A stretch of 60,000 nt of DNA from Polytrichum commune (Eukaryota > Streptophyta > Polytrichopsida > Polytrichales > Polytrichaceae). This document shows, piece by piece, positions 1-11,618 of this stretch. Numbering within the stretch: position 1 is the stretch's first letter; each line of letters opens with the position of its first letter. Made by a program: the position numbers and the translations under genes. Location of the stretch: positions 24,711,666 to 24,771,665 of the forward strand of contig OX485807.1 of NCBI GenBank assembly GCA_950295325.1. The letters are read 5' to 3'. The notes under the pieces were generated by a model, which was not told where the DNA came from, did not search any database, and saw only the letters and a program-made list of their open reading frames with translations.

Positions 1-676
1 CCAAACATGTTAAAGCCTTATGTATTGTTAGATATTAGATCATGTAGGGTGAACACATGGGACATATAAACAAGAGTCCTCTCCTCTAAACAATGTTACC
101 CAATTTAGCGCCCCTTTGAGTTTGTACAAAGTGTGATCATGCTCTTAGGGGCCTTTTCCATGTTGAGACCTGGCCTAGTCTCCAAGCCGGGCTACCCCTT
201 GCCCTATAATTGGCCCATGCACAACTATAAACTTTCCATGGAAAGCCCGGGGACTATTGCTTGGCCTTCAACGTTTATAAATGTGGAGGTGTTCACAAAG
301 GTGTTCACATTAATGAGTGAACTCACTAAATAAGGTAATAGTGAAGAAGAGTGGCCCACTTTGATTTTTGGGCATGCAAACACTTGGTGGCAGGCCTGGA
401 ATTCAGTGCCACCCTCCATAACACAGAGTTGTCAACTTTGGGCACATGCTCCAAAGTTGGGCATGGAAAGTATCCCGACCCAGCTAAGGAACTTATGCGG
501 GTCGGGCCTGACATGAAAGGAGCCCCTTGTGCTTCTTGGTAATTGGAAGTGTAGTAGAAACTTGCTGCGCTAAATATGGTTATTGTTATGGGTACATGAC
601 GCTACACTAACATATTACCAAGAATGAATTTTTATTCTTTAGTGGTAATATTTATGTTATTGGACAACTACACATA
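1..676. other. AT-rich intergenic stretch, nothing recognised
   Basis: No reading frame with coding character and no repeat with a second copy in the window was seen. Short frames on both strands overlap each other and lack splice-compatible extensions. Confidence 0.5.
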
Positions 677-860
677 TAACTACATTAAACAAATAATTTA
701 GTGTGGTCAACACTATTCATGATCGACCCACATCTTACAATCACTGGGTGGCAACTACTAGGGAGCGTGTCACATGACAAGTCGCAAAGACTACTTCAGT
801 CAACATGGCACACCGATTTTAAAGCCATGCTAGATAAGATGATTAAGTAGTATGGTAAGA
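677..860. repeat. Family P MITE, degenerate partial copy
   Basis: The stretch starts with a diverged family P end (TACATTAAAC followed by ATTTAGTGTGG). It then shares a block with the copy in the DnaJ intron at 28439-28949: the words ACTATTCAT, GATCGACCCAC, CAATCACTGG and GTGGCAACTAC come in the same order, as do GTGTCACATGACA and GGCACACC. The right end is too eroded to place exactly. Confidence 0.55.
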
Positions 861-1070
861 AAGACCAATCTTCAATAAAATGCTATATCCTTATGTAACT
901 TAATTTTGTAGCACACACTAATTCAAAACAAAAAGAACTTATAGTCGCTTTTCCATTATAACACGATATTCAATATTTTGAGAGAGTGGGATCCTCTCAA
1001 AATTATATTGGCCATTTGGACACCTAAAAGTCATGTTAGGTTGATAAATATTAGATTATACTTCAGACTT

Positions 1071-1311
1071 GTAGTTTCCATTAAAATGAGAGTATGTTAA
1101 GCTGGGAAATCGACACATTTAGGTTGAGTCGACCTAAATGAGGACAATTATGTTAGTCAATTTAGGTTGAGTTGACCTAAATGAGGACAATACGTTAGTC
1201 AATTTAGGTTGAGTCGACCTAAATGAGAACAATATGTTGTCAATTTAGGTTGAGTCGATCTAAATGAGTCGATTTCCCAGCTTAACATACTCTCGTTTTA
1301 ATGGAAACTAC
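1071..1311. mobile_element. 241-bp hairpin MITE with palindromic tandem-repeat core
   Basis: The 44 bases at 1071-1114 and at 1268-1311 are reverse complements with a single mismatch, so the element can fold into one hairpin. The core at 1115-1267 is four head-to-tail units of about 40 bases. Each unit carries an inverted repeat, TTTAGGT against ACCTAAA, around TGAGTCG. There is no coding capacity, so it is a non-autonomous inverted-repeat element. A target-site duplication is not clear (flanks CAGACTT and GGCAGAA differ), and the superfamily is unknown. The near identity of the arms suggests a young insertion or selection for pairing. Confidence 0.8.
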
Positions 1312-2007
1312 GGCAGAATTTATAACAAAAAATCAAATGTTATTTTTTTACTTGTACTCTACAACTTTCCAGTGGTTTTCATTTCATTCTTGGATTAATA
1401 GTTTGCTTTATGTACTCTCAATTCACTGGAAAACTCTCATTTTAATGAATATTGTGTTTTATCATATTGGTTGGTTTGAATTTTTTGACAGTACGTTGAT
1501 GTCAAATGAATCAATAGAAAACCAATCTTGTGTGTACGTGGTTCATTGCGTTGGCTTAGGATATGTGGCAATCATGTTTGACGGTCTAATGGAAACCTTC
1601 GCTCTAGAGGTTTATGGTTGATGCATCCCAACTTCATCCCGTAAGACTAACTTAAGGTCTTTGATGCAAATCATGGGGTGAAATCTCTTTAAAAGGGTTT
1701 TCAATGTTTTCACTTTCATTTCATTTCATGGATCCTACTCTACTTGGCCCACAATGTTTTCATTGTACTTACACTTCCGGGGAAATTTCTCCAATGCCAC
1801 CTTATTTACCATATATGTAGCAGCTTCATAAACCCAACCAAGAATTTGTGGACAGGTATGCCAGTTGAAGATGAAAACAATGAAAGCCCTTCATAGCCCA
1901 TGCTTTGAATTTTTTCTCTAACAAATTTCACCTTTAATTAACACGAAGATCCAAATTACTACCTTGAAACCAAGGTGGGATGGTATGGGCATAAACCTCA
2001 ACACTGA
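1312..2007. other. Intergenic, nothing recognised
   Basis: A 106-codon open frame begins inside the right arm of the hairpin element at 1301, but it has no recognisable motif and its amino-acid make-up follows the AT-rich base composition. I do not call it a gene. Confidence 0.45.
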
Positions 2008-2505
2008 GGCCCACTTCACACACGAGCCAAGAGCCGTGACTATGAAATTGTGAGAGCCAAAAGAAAGAGTTCAAAGGCCGTCCCAAGACACCTCCAACAT
2101 CATGTAGTGTGGTCACAGACCCTCGAGTGTAGTGTGAAGTCATGTGTTACTCGTCCTCAACCAAATGCTATTTCAATGAATTTCTATTCATGCGGGTCCT
2201 CACACATGATGAAATAGAAGAAGTCACCAGTTGTGAGCATTCAGAGTGCCATGGTCTCCCGGTTTTGTGTTAGGCCTACCTCCAAGAGGTGGTTTTTGAG
2301 CACAGTCCGAATGACCATGACACATGATCCAGTTGATGCCATGTAGGAATCCATGTATACTTTCCATCCCATCTTCCATTCAAATACTCTGTTGATCCCT
2401 CAAGTGTAATGTGAAGCGAACTTGAACCGGCTCCGCCTTTTCCACCAATGAGAGTGCTTGAAGCGTAATGGTCACGGGCTCCCAATCTCGTGTGTGAAGT
2501 GGCCC
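2008..2505 (+). mobile_element. Family A MITE (Tourist/PIF-Harbinger-like), full copy
   Basis: This 498-bp element has inverted ends: GGCCCACTTCACACACGAG at the left, and at the right the reverse complement of GGGCCACTTCACACACGAG. Both ends continue into GTGACCAT-like words. The interior matches the copies at 15017, 43401, 46606 and 50265 over its whole length, including the words CTACCTCCAAGAGGTGG and AATCCATGTA. Flanking trinucleotides are TGA on the left and TAA on the right. The GGGCC ends and T-N-A flanks suggest PIF/Harbinger (Tourist) affinity. It encodes no transposase. Confidence 0.75.
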
Positions 2506-4780
2506 TAAACCTCTCCACTAATACGTGCAATTAGGGTGCCCCACACTAATTTATCCACATGCAACAATATTTTGGATATTTATCACCACATTCAAACAAA
2601 ATACATTCCTTCTTCTTCTCCTCCATATGTTGTTGCTCTATGGATGAATGAACGGAGCTATAATTGTTCAAAACCTAAATTCGACCCAAGGTGGTTTTTC
2701 ATAGGTGAAGAGACGACATATTCGCAAAGACAACCCGATTGCACATGTCAATGTAGGAGGTCCCTTTTGGTACCAAACCACCCTTACATGGCCGCCACAA
2801 ATCCTAAGCCAACCAACACCGTATCCGAGGCTACATTACAAAGACCCGAGTATTTGTCGAAAAGATATTCGGTTCACACATCACAACTCTTTCTCCCAAC
2901 GCCCCCGGCCTTTGTAACTTGGCCCGAAATTTGTGAAGGTATGGTAGACCAAAAGATTTGTCGGGCCGGTATTCGTTTCTCACGTAGCTAGCCCTTGCTT
3001 GTGGTTTTGGCCGATTTGGGAAGGTAGACCCATGGCGTTTGACCACCACAATGGCGTAACTCCTCCCTCTCTCCGTGTCCACGTGGCGCGTTGTGAGAGG
3101 GGGAGTGGAAACCACCAAGGCGGACTCGGAAGTCAAAAGCGCCACGAATGCGGAAGGAATAGGGGAGTTAATTGTCCCGCTTTCTAGTTAGTTGGGAGAG
3201 AGGGGGGTTAAAATATTCAAGAGCGGGCGGGCCCAAGGTGAGATTATGCGGGACACTTCCATAGTGTGGAGAACACCCGTCCTCGTGGGAGCGCTACATG
3301 GCGGGCTTGTGGGGAAAAGGAGGCTCCCCTTTATACGTGCCCTAACAAAAAGTGAATGTAGGGGTGCTTGCCAATGCAACAATTAACTCCCCGAGGCTCT
3401 TTCCGGAACCCAATGGTTCAACACGAGCCCATGATGGGGGCTAGGAAGCTTTGAGTATCCGTATTCTTGTAGATCAAAGGGAGGTTGGGTCCCATCGTAA
3501 GAGATATGTATATATATATATATATATGTGTGTGTGAGTTAACGGAGTTTCCATTTCGATGGATTGAACATGCCAACATGTGAAAACACTTGAAGAGATT
3601 GGTTATGGGGGGCACTTTAGCAGTTGTTATATCGCAACTTGGTTCGGCTTTGGCAAGTTGTAGGTGATGTGGGTGTTATTAAGCGAACAACGTATAACTG
3701 TATATCGTCATTATCCGATCATCATTTGAGGTGAGGCTTGGGGTGTGTAGCGTTATTGTAATCCCATTGACTGTCAATAAAGGGACTCTAGTAAAAACAA
3801 GTCCCCTACACATGGAGGGCTAATTTGTTTCAATTGACTCTCACTATATTGTTTCGGGAGTCGAATTAATAAATATTATTCATATCTAGGTTATAGAATA
3901 GCTCATTATGTTTTCATCTTCCCAATAGATGACCTCAATGTTGACACCACAAAATCCAAGCCTTGAGGTGGCAACATACATTACGTGTCTTTGTGGGGAG
4001 TTGTGCACATGCACCTATGGATTACATCAGTGGAAAGAGGTAGTATGGATGACAAGCTACAATAGCGACAATGCACTTAATCAAGCCCTTTTACGGGTGC
4101 ATAAGTTTGCTCATGAACAAAAATTGGAGGTTACGGATGAAGTTTCTTGATGGATAGACAACACAAGGGGTTGTTAGGAACCAACATCAACTACATAATT
4201 GGGTGAGAGGAGAGATGATAATGATCTACAATAACATCAAGACATCCACATAATCAAGTCATTTATTGGTTAAAACCGATTTGCTCATGAATGAATGACA
4301 TCATCTTCGACATCATCTTTGCATTGGTATGAAACCACAAGGGATTGCTAGAAGTACTCTTTGCATGGATGAGCGACAAATATTGAATTTTAAAGGCCCA
4401 ACATAGAATTTTAATCTACATTAATCACAAGCTTAAATGTTGCATGGTGTTTAAGGATGACATTTTGTTGGATTCAACAGGGTAGTCTTTAATCAAGAAT
4501 TCACACTCAAAGACTACCTAAGTTAAGAAATTTCTCAAATCATGGACAAGTCATCCATTGATAAATGTTGATTTATTGTATTTTATATTTGATACTCTAA
4601 TTTTAGAATCAACAATTATGTAGTCCAACTATTGGCATTTCCACCTCCACATGCAATTTTGGCCAATGGATTAGATTAGGAATTGCCTGATTTTGTTAGC
4701 AAATTTCAATCACAAAGAAATAATATTTTGAGATTCAGAACCAATGTTGAGACACGAAAACTATCAAAGGTAAAATTGAG
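2506..4780. other. Intergenic; GC-richer patch at about 3000-3400
   Basis: No supported gene. A 151-codon frame at 2536-2991 lacks an ATG start and any known motif. It contains two loosely similar blocks near 2850 and 2955 (TTTGTCG then ATTCG then TCACA or TCACG), so the stretch may be an old repeat. The 3000-3400 patch is richer in G and C than its surroundings, with short overlapping frames on both strands. Confidence 0.4.
3503..3536. repeat. (TA)n/(TG)n microsatellite
   Basis: A run of alternating TA of about 24 bases passes directly into GTGTGTGTG. It is a simple sequence repeat with no associated gene. Confidence 0.9.
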
Positions 4781-4915
4781 GCCCTCCCATTTGCGTTGAT
4801 TGTTGAACTCAAAATTGTGTCCAGATTTGAGCACATAATAGTCCAATCTCATTGTAGCACATGTCTTTTTGGTGCTTGTTCTTAACTATACACTTTGCCA
4901 TACAACACTCAAAAA
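4781..4915. repeat. Dispersed repeat R5, tail fragment
   Basis: The order of words GTTGATTGTTGAACT, GAGCACATA, GTCCAATCTCATTGTA, CATGTC, TTTTGGTG and TTGCCATA matches 24530-24690 and, less closely, the tails of the R5 copies at 5577 and 30800. It has no open frame of note. Confidence 0.6.
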
Positions 4916-5576
4916 GAGTTACTTATTATGATCAAGAAGAGTGACCACGAAACTTCACAAACCTTAAGCCAAGAAGTGAAAGTATTTAGCATACGTGTGA
5001 TAAGCCATACGAACCGAAAAAAATATTCCCATGAAGAAAAAAAGAAAAGAAAAGAAAAGAAGACTAGATGTACTACTTTTTGTGTGTGGTAGTATTGAAA
5101 TAAATACAAAACTTTGAAGTGAAAATTGTGTTGTCACCCAAAGTTGTTATGGGTTGATGTTCACATGGTGAACATTCTCATAATCAACATGTGCTTTATG
5201 CAAGGTTCAAAAATTTGGTTTTGGGTTAGGTGTTGGTTTTAGCACCTTCTACCTTAAATAGATGTTATTGACAACCATCTCTTTTCTATCAATCCCCATT
5301 TCCAAAATGGCCCGAGCTCACTCTACTTCACAAAAGCCATGGACTAAAAGACAAGCAAGAAGGAAATGCACAAAGACAAGTGGAAAGCAAGGAAGTTGAA
5401 TGCATGATTCATGGGACACATGGTGCAAACTCGCCACGAGTGGCAAGCGTGACACATAGAACTTCCATTTCTCAATATAAAACATGCAAAGTTTCAACCC
5501 CTCAAATATTTGTGAAGACTTTGCCAGAGTGAAAGCTTTTCCTAAGATGTGCCGCATTCAAGGGCTCCTCGAGAAC

Positions 5577-6010
5577 TAAGGTAGTTGGGTCTTAAATGGT
5601 TCCTTTTTCCGACTAGCTCAATTCTCCTAGGACATGAAACACGCGATTAGTATGAGACCCGTTCATAATCGAAATCATAAATCAAGGTCGTAGCCACTAT
5701 CCTTATCATTTTTGGGGCTCATATGAACATTTTATTCATTATCAAAGTGAAGATTATTGTGCTTAACGAATGGTCACTTAGGTCTCTCTGAGTATGTTGA
5801 TTGTTGAGCTTAGAAAGGTTATCATATTCTGAGCTCTTAGTCCGATCTTTATTAAACAATTGTCTTCTGATATTTGTTCCTATAGTCACGCCTAGCCACA
5901 TACTATTCGAATATACGTGTCTTACTAAGTTTTTATATATATATATACACACACAATTAGGTTGCCCCATGCAATATATCACACTCCACATTTTTTTGGG
6001 AATAGTTACT
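5577..6010. repeat. Dispersed repeat R5, long copy
   Basis: Aligned by eye with 30800-31215. Both begin AAGGTAG.TGGGTCTTAAATGG and continue through ACACG.GATTAGTA, GTAGCCACT, AAAGTGAAGATT, GAATGGT and TTGAGC to CACT.AAATATA. A (TA)n tract sits at about 5934-5947. The inverted piece at 6640-6755 is the same family. Type is unknown: I saw no terminal repeats and no conserved frame. Confidence 0.6.
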
Positions 6011-6639
6011 ATCGTATTAACATAATACATTGATTTTTATTTCATTGTCATTTCTATACAAATGAATGAACAAAGTCATAAGTTTTTGTTCTCTAATTCT
6101 AACCCAAGATAATTATCATGGGTAAAGAGGAAACCTGATTCCACATACATAGTGCACTTATCACAAACCAGAAGTTGTGAGACACTATGAAGCGATCACA
6201 TCCATAATATATTTCAATACATTTTGAAGCAAAATTCAAAAAGTTCATCAACAACACAAATCAAGTTGTTTTGATGAGAAAACTTGATAGCATTGGTTGA
6301 CATTACAAATAATATGGATTTGTGGACATGTGCAACTAAGCATAATATGATCTTGATTCTTGAAGTGCTCGAGTTGTCAACCTAAATGTCTCTTGAGATG
6401 TGAGCACTTCATAATGTGTAGAAGATAACCAAATTACACATTCTATGATTAAGCTTTTGGAGGCCCGGTGACGTACAAATACATCCCCGTAGGCAATTTG
6501 AGGGTAAGGTGGGTTCATTACATTTCACTCGAAGGACTCGCAAATTTAATCAAGTATGTGCCATTCGTAAGTGAGGTGATAAGCCCTTTGCCATGTGGTT
6601 ATCTCTTTTGCAGGCAACTCGAATTTATTTATTGGGACA

Positions 6640-6755
6640 CCTGTATTTGAGTGGATTGTGGTTTGGTGGTTTTTAAGACATCTTTTAAAGAGACATGTGT
6701 TTAAAAGAGATTGGACCAAATGCTCAAAATATGATACCCATATATTAAACAAGGA
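6640..6755 (-). repeat. Dispersed repeat R5, inverted fragment
   Basis: The reverse complement reads ATATTTTGAGCA, GTCCAAT, TTTAA, then CACCAAACCACA and CCACTCAAATA in the same order as 31050-31145. A 68-codon frame over it is therefore not treated as a gene. Confidence 0.5.
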
Positions 6756-6769
6756 GAACCGGTTGCTAG

Positions 6770-6975
6770 TTACAGATGAACTGGTTGGATTTGAGGAATA
6801 ACCGGTTGATGTTGAAGACTTCAAGGAAATTACCCACCACTTAAGAGGAATTTATAGAATATATCCTAATTTAATAAAGAACAACCGAAAGATCATAACA
6901 TGTTGACGGTCAGACTTGGAAACACTAGGATATCGACCGATTATGCTTATAATTCTCCTCGGACATTGTACCCAT
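6770..6975. repeat. Dispersed repeat R7, coding-like remnant
   Basis: Shared with 38590-38795: ACAGATGAACTGG / ACAAATGAACTAG, GAAGA.TTCAA, GGAATATA, the 13-base word GAAAGATCATAAC, GACTTGGAAA and ACCGATTATGC. Read as protein, both copies give T(D/N)E(L)..FE...LI.V..F and then a stop-rich tail. This suggests a degraded coding segment of an unidentified element. Confidence 0.5.
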
Positions 6976-7919
6976 TCTACATTTATAGTTAGCATAATTG
7001 GAGGGGTGGACCTATATGACCATTTGACAAGCACAAGAATCTTCACTTTGACAGTGAATAGGATATTCATGCAAGATTTGAAATTATAAGGAAAGTAACT
7101 ATAGCCTCACTTTGGATTTGCTAACTACCTTCTACTAATCAAGTGTTTCATATCCTTGAAATAGTGAGCTAGTAAAGAAGGTAACCATTCAAGACCCATC
7201 TACCTTACACCCAGAAGTTCAGTGGGAAATGAACATAGAATTCATAACAATACCAATAATATTCAATCACTCCCCAAAATCCCTTGGTTTTCAAAAACCC
7301 CAACCTACAAAGTCGAAAACGAAAAAGAAGAAGAGGGACCAACCTGGAAACCCAACTCCTCGAAGTTAGGCACATGTGAAGGCTGAAAGTCTTTTTACCT
7401 TGGCGTACCAAACTCCGTTTCGAAACTACCATTTTCAAACGCGTGGGGCCTCCACATGAGGAAGCAGCCTATTGCAAATTGGAAGCTAATGTTGGCCACT
7501 TTGGTCTGTATTGTGTGTGTGTAGTGATCTTTATTCCTTATTAAGATACCATGTGAAACGTGGAGTACTTATTCATCTCGACAATTGCATTACAATGTTG
7601 TCCTGTATGATTTCACTTCTGTGAGTGGTGAGCCAGCTAACTTAATTCGTAAAGTTGTGCTATTTTTTTTGTTGTTTTTGATACCAGGTCATGCCTCCTC
7701 AATCCTTAAGTTATTCTCAAGAAGGTGGGCGTGCTAATGATGTGCCACTAGCACACATGTGGGTGAAGGAAAATAAGCTTATTCTGTGCTAGATGGGAGG
7801 CTGGAGTCCCAGGAATGCGAAGGCTTTGTGTCTGTAGTGTCTTGGAAGACGTTTTTGTTTTTGAGCATGTGTCGATTCACTGACGGCTATGGAGAGAAGT
7901 CTGTAAGGACTCTGGTTAT

Positions 7920-8245
7920 TCGGGTATGTAATATTCTACCAAGCAAAGTCATTTATGCTCTATACTATCCGAACAGTCTATTCAACTTTTGTTAGTAAAA
8001 AATTGAACTCTTAAGTGAGACATACCTGCATTGTGTAGCTCAAATAGTAACACGCACTAAGGTTGAGGTATCTGTAACCGATAAAACAAGAGAGTTTGCA
8101 TATGTTTAGGAGGAGTAATTGCAGGGAATCATTTTTCTTGCAAAAAGGAATGCGAAGACTCTAAGGAGAATGCAATTTTTTTAAATGTTTTCATGAATAT
8201 GGAAATTGCAATAAATTTTGAAGTGGTCAATTTTACACTAGTAGA
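7920..8245 (+). repeat. Dispersed repeat R8
   Basis: Parts recur at 42545-42700 (first half), 44457-44628 (second half), and inverted at 31985-32135 and 39975-40090. Marker words are TACCAA.CAAAG, ATTTGTTAGTAAAAAA, GAGGAGTAAT and GCAA.AAATTTTGAAG. The repeat is followed in the two best copies (31.9 kb and 45 kb) by R9, so R8 and R9 are probably parts of one longer element. No terminal repeats or protein were recognised. Confidence 0.55.
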
Positions 8246-9790
8246 AAACTATGCCAAAAAGAAGGTAAAGGTGTTAGCACATGTTGTATACATGACCATG
8301 TCTCAACAACTCTCCACATTGAGATGGAGTTCACTGGCAAGCTGACCTCATGTATAGCAAAGTGTAAGGGGTTTTTTTTTATCAATGTCCATTGATACAT
8401 CGGACAGAGTCAGAGTTGTACTTCTAAATGGAAAAAGTAAGGTGTTGGAAAGATCGATTGTCGGATAAATCTCGTTATCAAATTCGGTGAACACAAAAAT
8501 TTAATTTTCACTAGGTTCCAAATTACTAACAACAACAATTGGGATTTGGACTGTTGAAGTCCCAAACTTGTTTGTTAAGAGAATAGTGGAAGTTTGCATT
8601 TTGGGAATCAGAAAGATCTATAACCCTATATGATCCCAAACCTAGAACCCATACATGCCCTTGCTCATTCATATTCTTGTGCATCAAGATTGATTCCGAT
8701 ATATCACCATCCTCGTAATACATCTCTTGCTCCACGTACGTGATTCTTATCCGGAGATTGAACCTCAAACTAAGCAACTCCTCTGAGATAAACATATGTC
8801 CATTATCCTCAAGAGGCAAAAGTGAAGGGCACAAAAAAAACCATGAGCTATGATTGTAGCCAATAGGAAATAAGGAAAGAATTGGGACACATCAAAACAT
8901 GAGTTTGAAGTATTATTTATTTGGAAATATGGGTTCAAAGCACTCAAATGTTACAATACAATTTCCTAACAAAAACACACCAGAATTGGGACCACCTTAT
9001 GAGAATATTAAAATTATAGAAAAATTACACGAATTATTAATAACAAAGATTTTTGCTGATGATATTATTAAGTGGATCAATTTTATATATAGCATGCGCC
9101 GCAGCTTTTGAACACCATAATTTTTTAATTTTTTAAAAACAAATTATTTCAAATTAAAAAAATTTAACAACAACAACAACAACAACAACAACGTCTACTT
9201 CTGATGGTAACCTGTAGCAAAGTGGATCGTGTGCAAGGACACGATATGCAATAATTGATATGACAAACAAGATACAGTGGAGGCCACTTTCCCAACTCTA
9301 AACCTTAAAAGATATATATATATATATATCCGGAATTTATGACAACATGGAGAAGAAACAACACCTCAAGTGAAATGTCACTGACACTTCCATAGGTAAT
9401 CTTGGAGATGCAAGAAAGAGAATGTGTATCAAAATGTATCCTCTCAACTCTAATGTTGAATCAGCTCTAAAACAAATTGGAAACAATTCAAAGCACATTG
9501 AATCTGAGTGGGGTCTAATAATGAGTTTTGAATTTGTGAGTTGGAGGCTGCATTTTCAAGTTTCGAATTTTGTGTCCACTGCCAATCTCCCCAAATTTGA
9601 GTTTCGAATTTGAGTTTTGTGATTTGAGATTGTGACTCCGAGGTTGAGTGTCCGACGCCGAGGTAAAATTCATAGCTCTGTTTCTAGGATTCATACTAGA
9701 TTGGACACCGCGTTAGGTTCTGATTAAATTCATACCTTGAACTTGAACTTGAATCCAGAACTTGATCTATGAACAAAACTGTGAACAGTA
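8246..9790. other. Intergenic; low-complexity tracts
   Basis: The stretch holds an (AAC)n microsatellite at about 9167-9192, a (TA)n tract at about 9310-9328 and AT-rich sequence. A minus-strand frame of 102 codons at 8526-8834 reads somewhat like protein (HVWVLGLGSYRVIDLSDSQ) but has no start context, no splice-compatible neighbour and no recognised family. I leave it uncalled. Confidence 0.4.
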
Positions 9791-9923
9791 GGTCTAACAC
9801 AAAACCAGGTGACCATGGCACTCCGAAATCTCACAAAAACCGTTGATTTATTATACTTAATCATGTGTTACACGGCTCTCACAGTTCCATGGTCACGGCT
9901 GTTGGCTCGTATGTGAATGGCCC
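9791..9923 (-). mobile_element. Family A MITE, internally deleted copy
   Basis: In reverse orientation it keeps the outer end (GGGCCATTCACATACGAG), the ATGGTCACGG..GTGAG block and then jumps to the central GGAGTGCCATGGTCACC..TTTTGTGTTAGACC block. Roughly 360 bases present in full copies are missing. The outer flank is TGA on the plus strand. Confidence 0.65.
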
Positions 9924-10081
9924 TGAGTTCGTTGCTTTCTCTGAATCTCTGTTTGGTGTGTAATTGTGTACTGTCAAGATTATTACTTCGAACCTACGAA
10001 CTTGAGCTCATTGCAATTCTATGGCAATTGGATTTTCTGAGACTAATCGAACTCGATCAATTGGCAAGTGTCTGCGAAATT

Positions 10082-10781
10082 AGGTGAAGGATACTCCCTT
10101 CGTAACTTACAGAAATCTGGAAGACATTAATCGCCTGCAGGCCTCCAGAGGCAAGCTGAAATTTCGAATGCAAAAAGGGGCCAGAATTATAGTAGGTTTT
10201 CAAACTCAATCTCATGTTCGGAGTTTTGTTCAGAGTTCAAGCTCACGTTCACAGTATTATTCACAGTCAAGTTCTGAATCCAAGTTCAAGTTCAAGTTCT
10301 CATATTCACAAAACTCAGATTCGAAACTCAAATTCGGGAAGATTGGTACCGAAACTACCGTTCCACTCAAATCCTGGCCCTTTTCTCATTCAAAATTTCA
10401 GCTTGCCTTTGGATTCCTGCAGGCCCATGTTCTCGTCACAGCAGGGAGATCTCCCCATGCCTGATCGATGAAAGCCCATCCCTAGGGGCCTTAGCCGCTG
10501 CAAAAATCTCCATTGAACCAAAAACAAACTAACCATCTAAGCTGGCTACTTCGACACCACAGTCTTGGATCCCAGATCACTGAAGCTAGACTGGGAAACA
10601 ACTTCAAATGAAGTTCAATTAGCCTAATGTTGAATCGGCCTAATCTGAGTGGGGTCTGAATCTGAGTTGAAGCTGGCCCTTTTTTTTCTAGAAACCTCAG
10701 CTTCACTCTGGATTCCTGCAGGCGATCAATGTCTCCCAGATTTTCGTAAGGAAGTTACAAAGGGAGTAGTATCCTTCACCT
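10082..10781. mobile_element. 700-bp element with ~110-bp inverted ends
   Basis: Bases 10082-10195 pair with 10670-10781 in inverted orientation: AGGTGAAGGATACT, CCCTT.GTAACTT, AAATCTGG.AGACATT, ATCGCCTGCAGG and TCCAGAG appear in both, with a few small indels. A third, shorter copy of the right arm (10374-10430, GGCCCTTTT..CAGCTT..GGATTCCTGCAGGC) lies inside. The interior also carries TTCAAG/CTCAAA-rich low-complexity sequence. No transposase is present and no clear target duplication was found. Open frames across it are by-products. Confidence 0.65.
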
Positions 10782-10873
10782 ATTTTCGTGTCACTGTGAA
10801 GTGGCCCTCAGATGAGACTCACTGGGAGTGGCACTTCTTGTCATTAATTAAGCAGGGTGAGCTTGAATTCCTA

Positions 10874-11095
10874 CATTAAATATGATATTTAGTCACTTGC
10901 TATTTGGAATTATGCAATGCTATATCTGTTTATTGTGTATTATATATCTCTAACTTTACCAACAAATGTCAAAATGGTTGTGTGGACATTATAGAACAAT
11001 GACAACTTCACTTGGTAAGGATCTACATTAACAGTAAAAAGATATAGCAGTGTGTAACTCCCAATAGTAAGTGATCCTAAATGTCATGGTTATTG
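10874..11095. mobile_element. Family P MITE, diverged copy
   Basis: A 222-bp copy flanked by TA on both sides. The ends CATTAAATATGATATTTAG (left) and the reverse complement of a similar word (right) match the better copy at 11316-11518. Interior words GCTAT, TAACA/TTAC and GATATAGCA also match. Confidence 0.6.
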
Positions 11096-11315
11096 TACTG
11101 TTCTGATAGGACAAATCTGAAGACGAATGGATGCTGAAGTGTTAATCTGCTTGTGTTCTTAATATCTTTTGTCGTCTGGGCCGGGTTGCCCAAGAAAAAT
11201 AGCAAGGCCGGGGAAACATTATTGTTGCAGTTGAAAGTTATGAAGAAATCTTCAAAAATAAATTAAAGGTGGGCTAGACTCTTGTGGAGTAGTTTTTTCG
11301 GTAAAGAAAAAACTA

Positions 11316-11518
11316 CACTAAACATGATATTTAGTGACACTTACTATTTGGATTTACATTGTGCTATGTATTTGTTTACCAAGTATAGTTGTTAATGTTC
11401 TATAATGTCCAAACTACCAATTTCATATTTTTTGGGTCAAATATGAGATATATATAATAAATAGATCTAGCATTGCGTAATTTCAAATGGTAAGTGACAC
11501 TAAATATGACATTTAGTG
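11316..11518. mobile_element. Family P MITE, good copy
   Basis: A 203-bp element, flanked by TA on each side. The outer ~35 bases pair with each other. Each end also contains an internal palindrome, CACTAAA..ATTTAGTG, so each terminus can form its own small hairpin. The ends CACTA...TAGTG recall CACTA elements, whereas the TA flanks recall Tc1/mariner (Stowaway). I cannot decide between them. Confidence 0.7.
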
Positions 11519-11618
11519 TACTATTCCACAAAATTCTAGCCCTACTTAATTTTTAGTTTTTTTCTTGTCTTTGAATTCCTGCACATGCTCTTCATATTAT
11601 TTCAAGGTCTTGGATTAA

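Noticed and set aside
2536-2991. 151-codon open frame on the plus strand
   Set aside because: No ATG at its start, no recognised motif, and it overlaps other frames on both strands; it also contains two similar blocks suggesting repeat sequence.
8526-8834. 102-codon minus-strand frame with protein-like stretch HVWVLGLGSYRVIDLSDSQ
   Set aside because: Isolated, no splice-compatible neighbours and no family I can name; kept only as a note in the intergenic entry.
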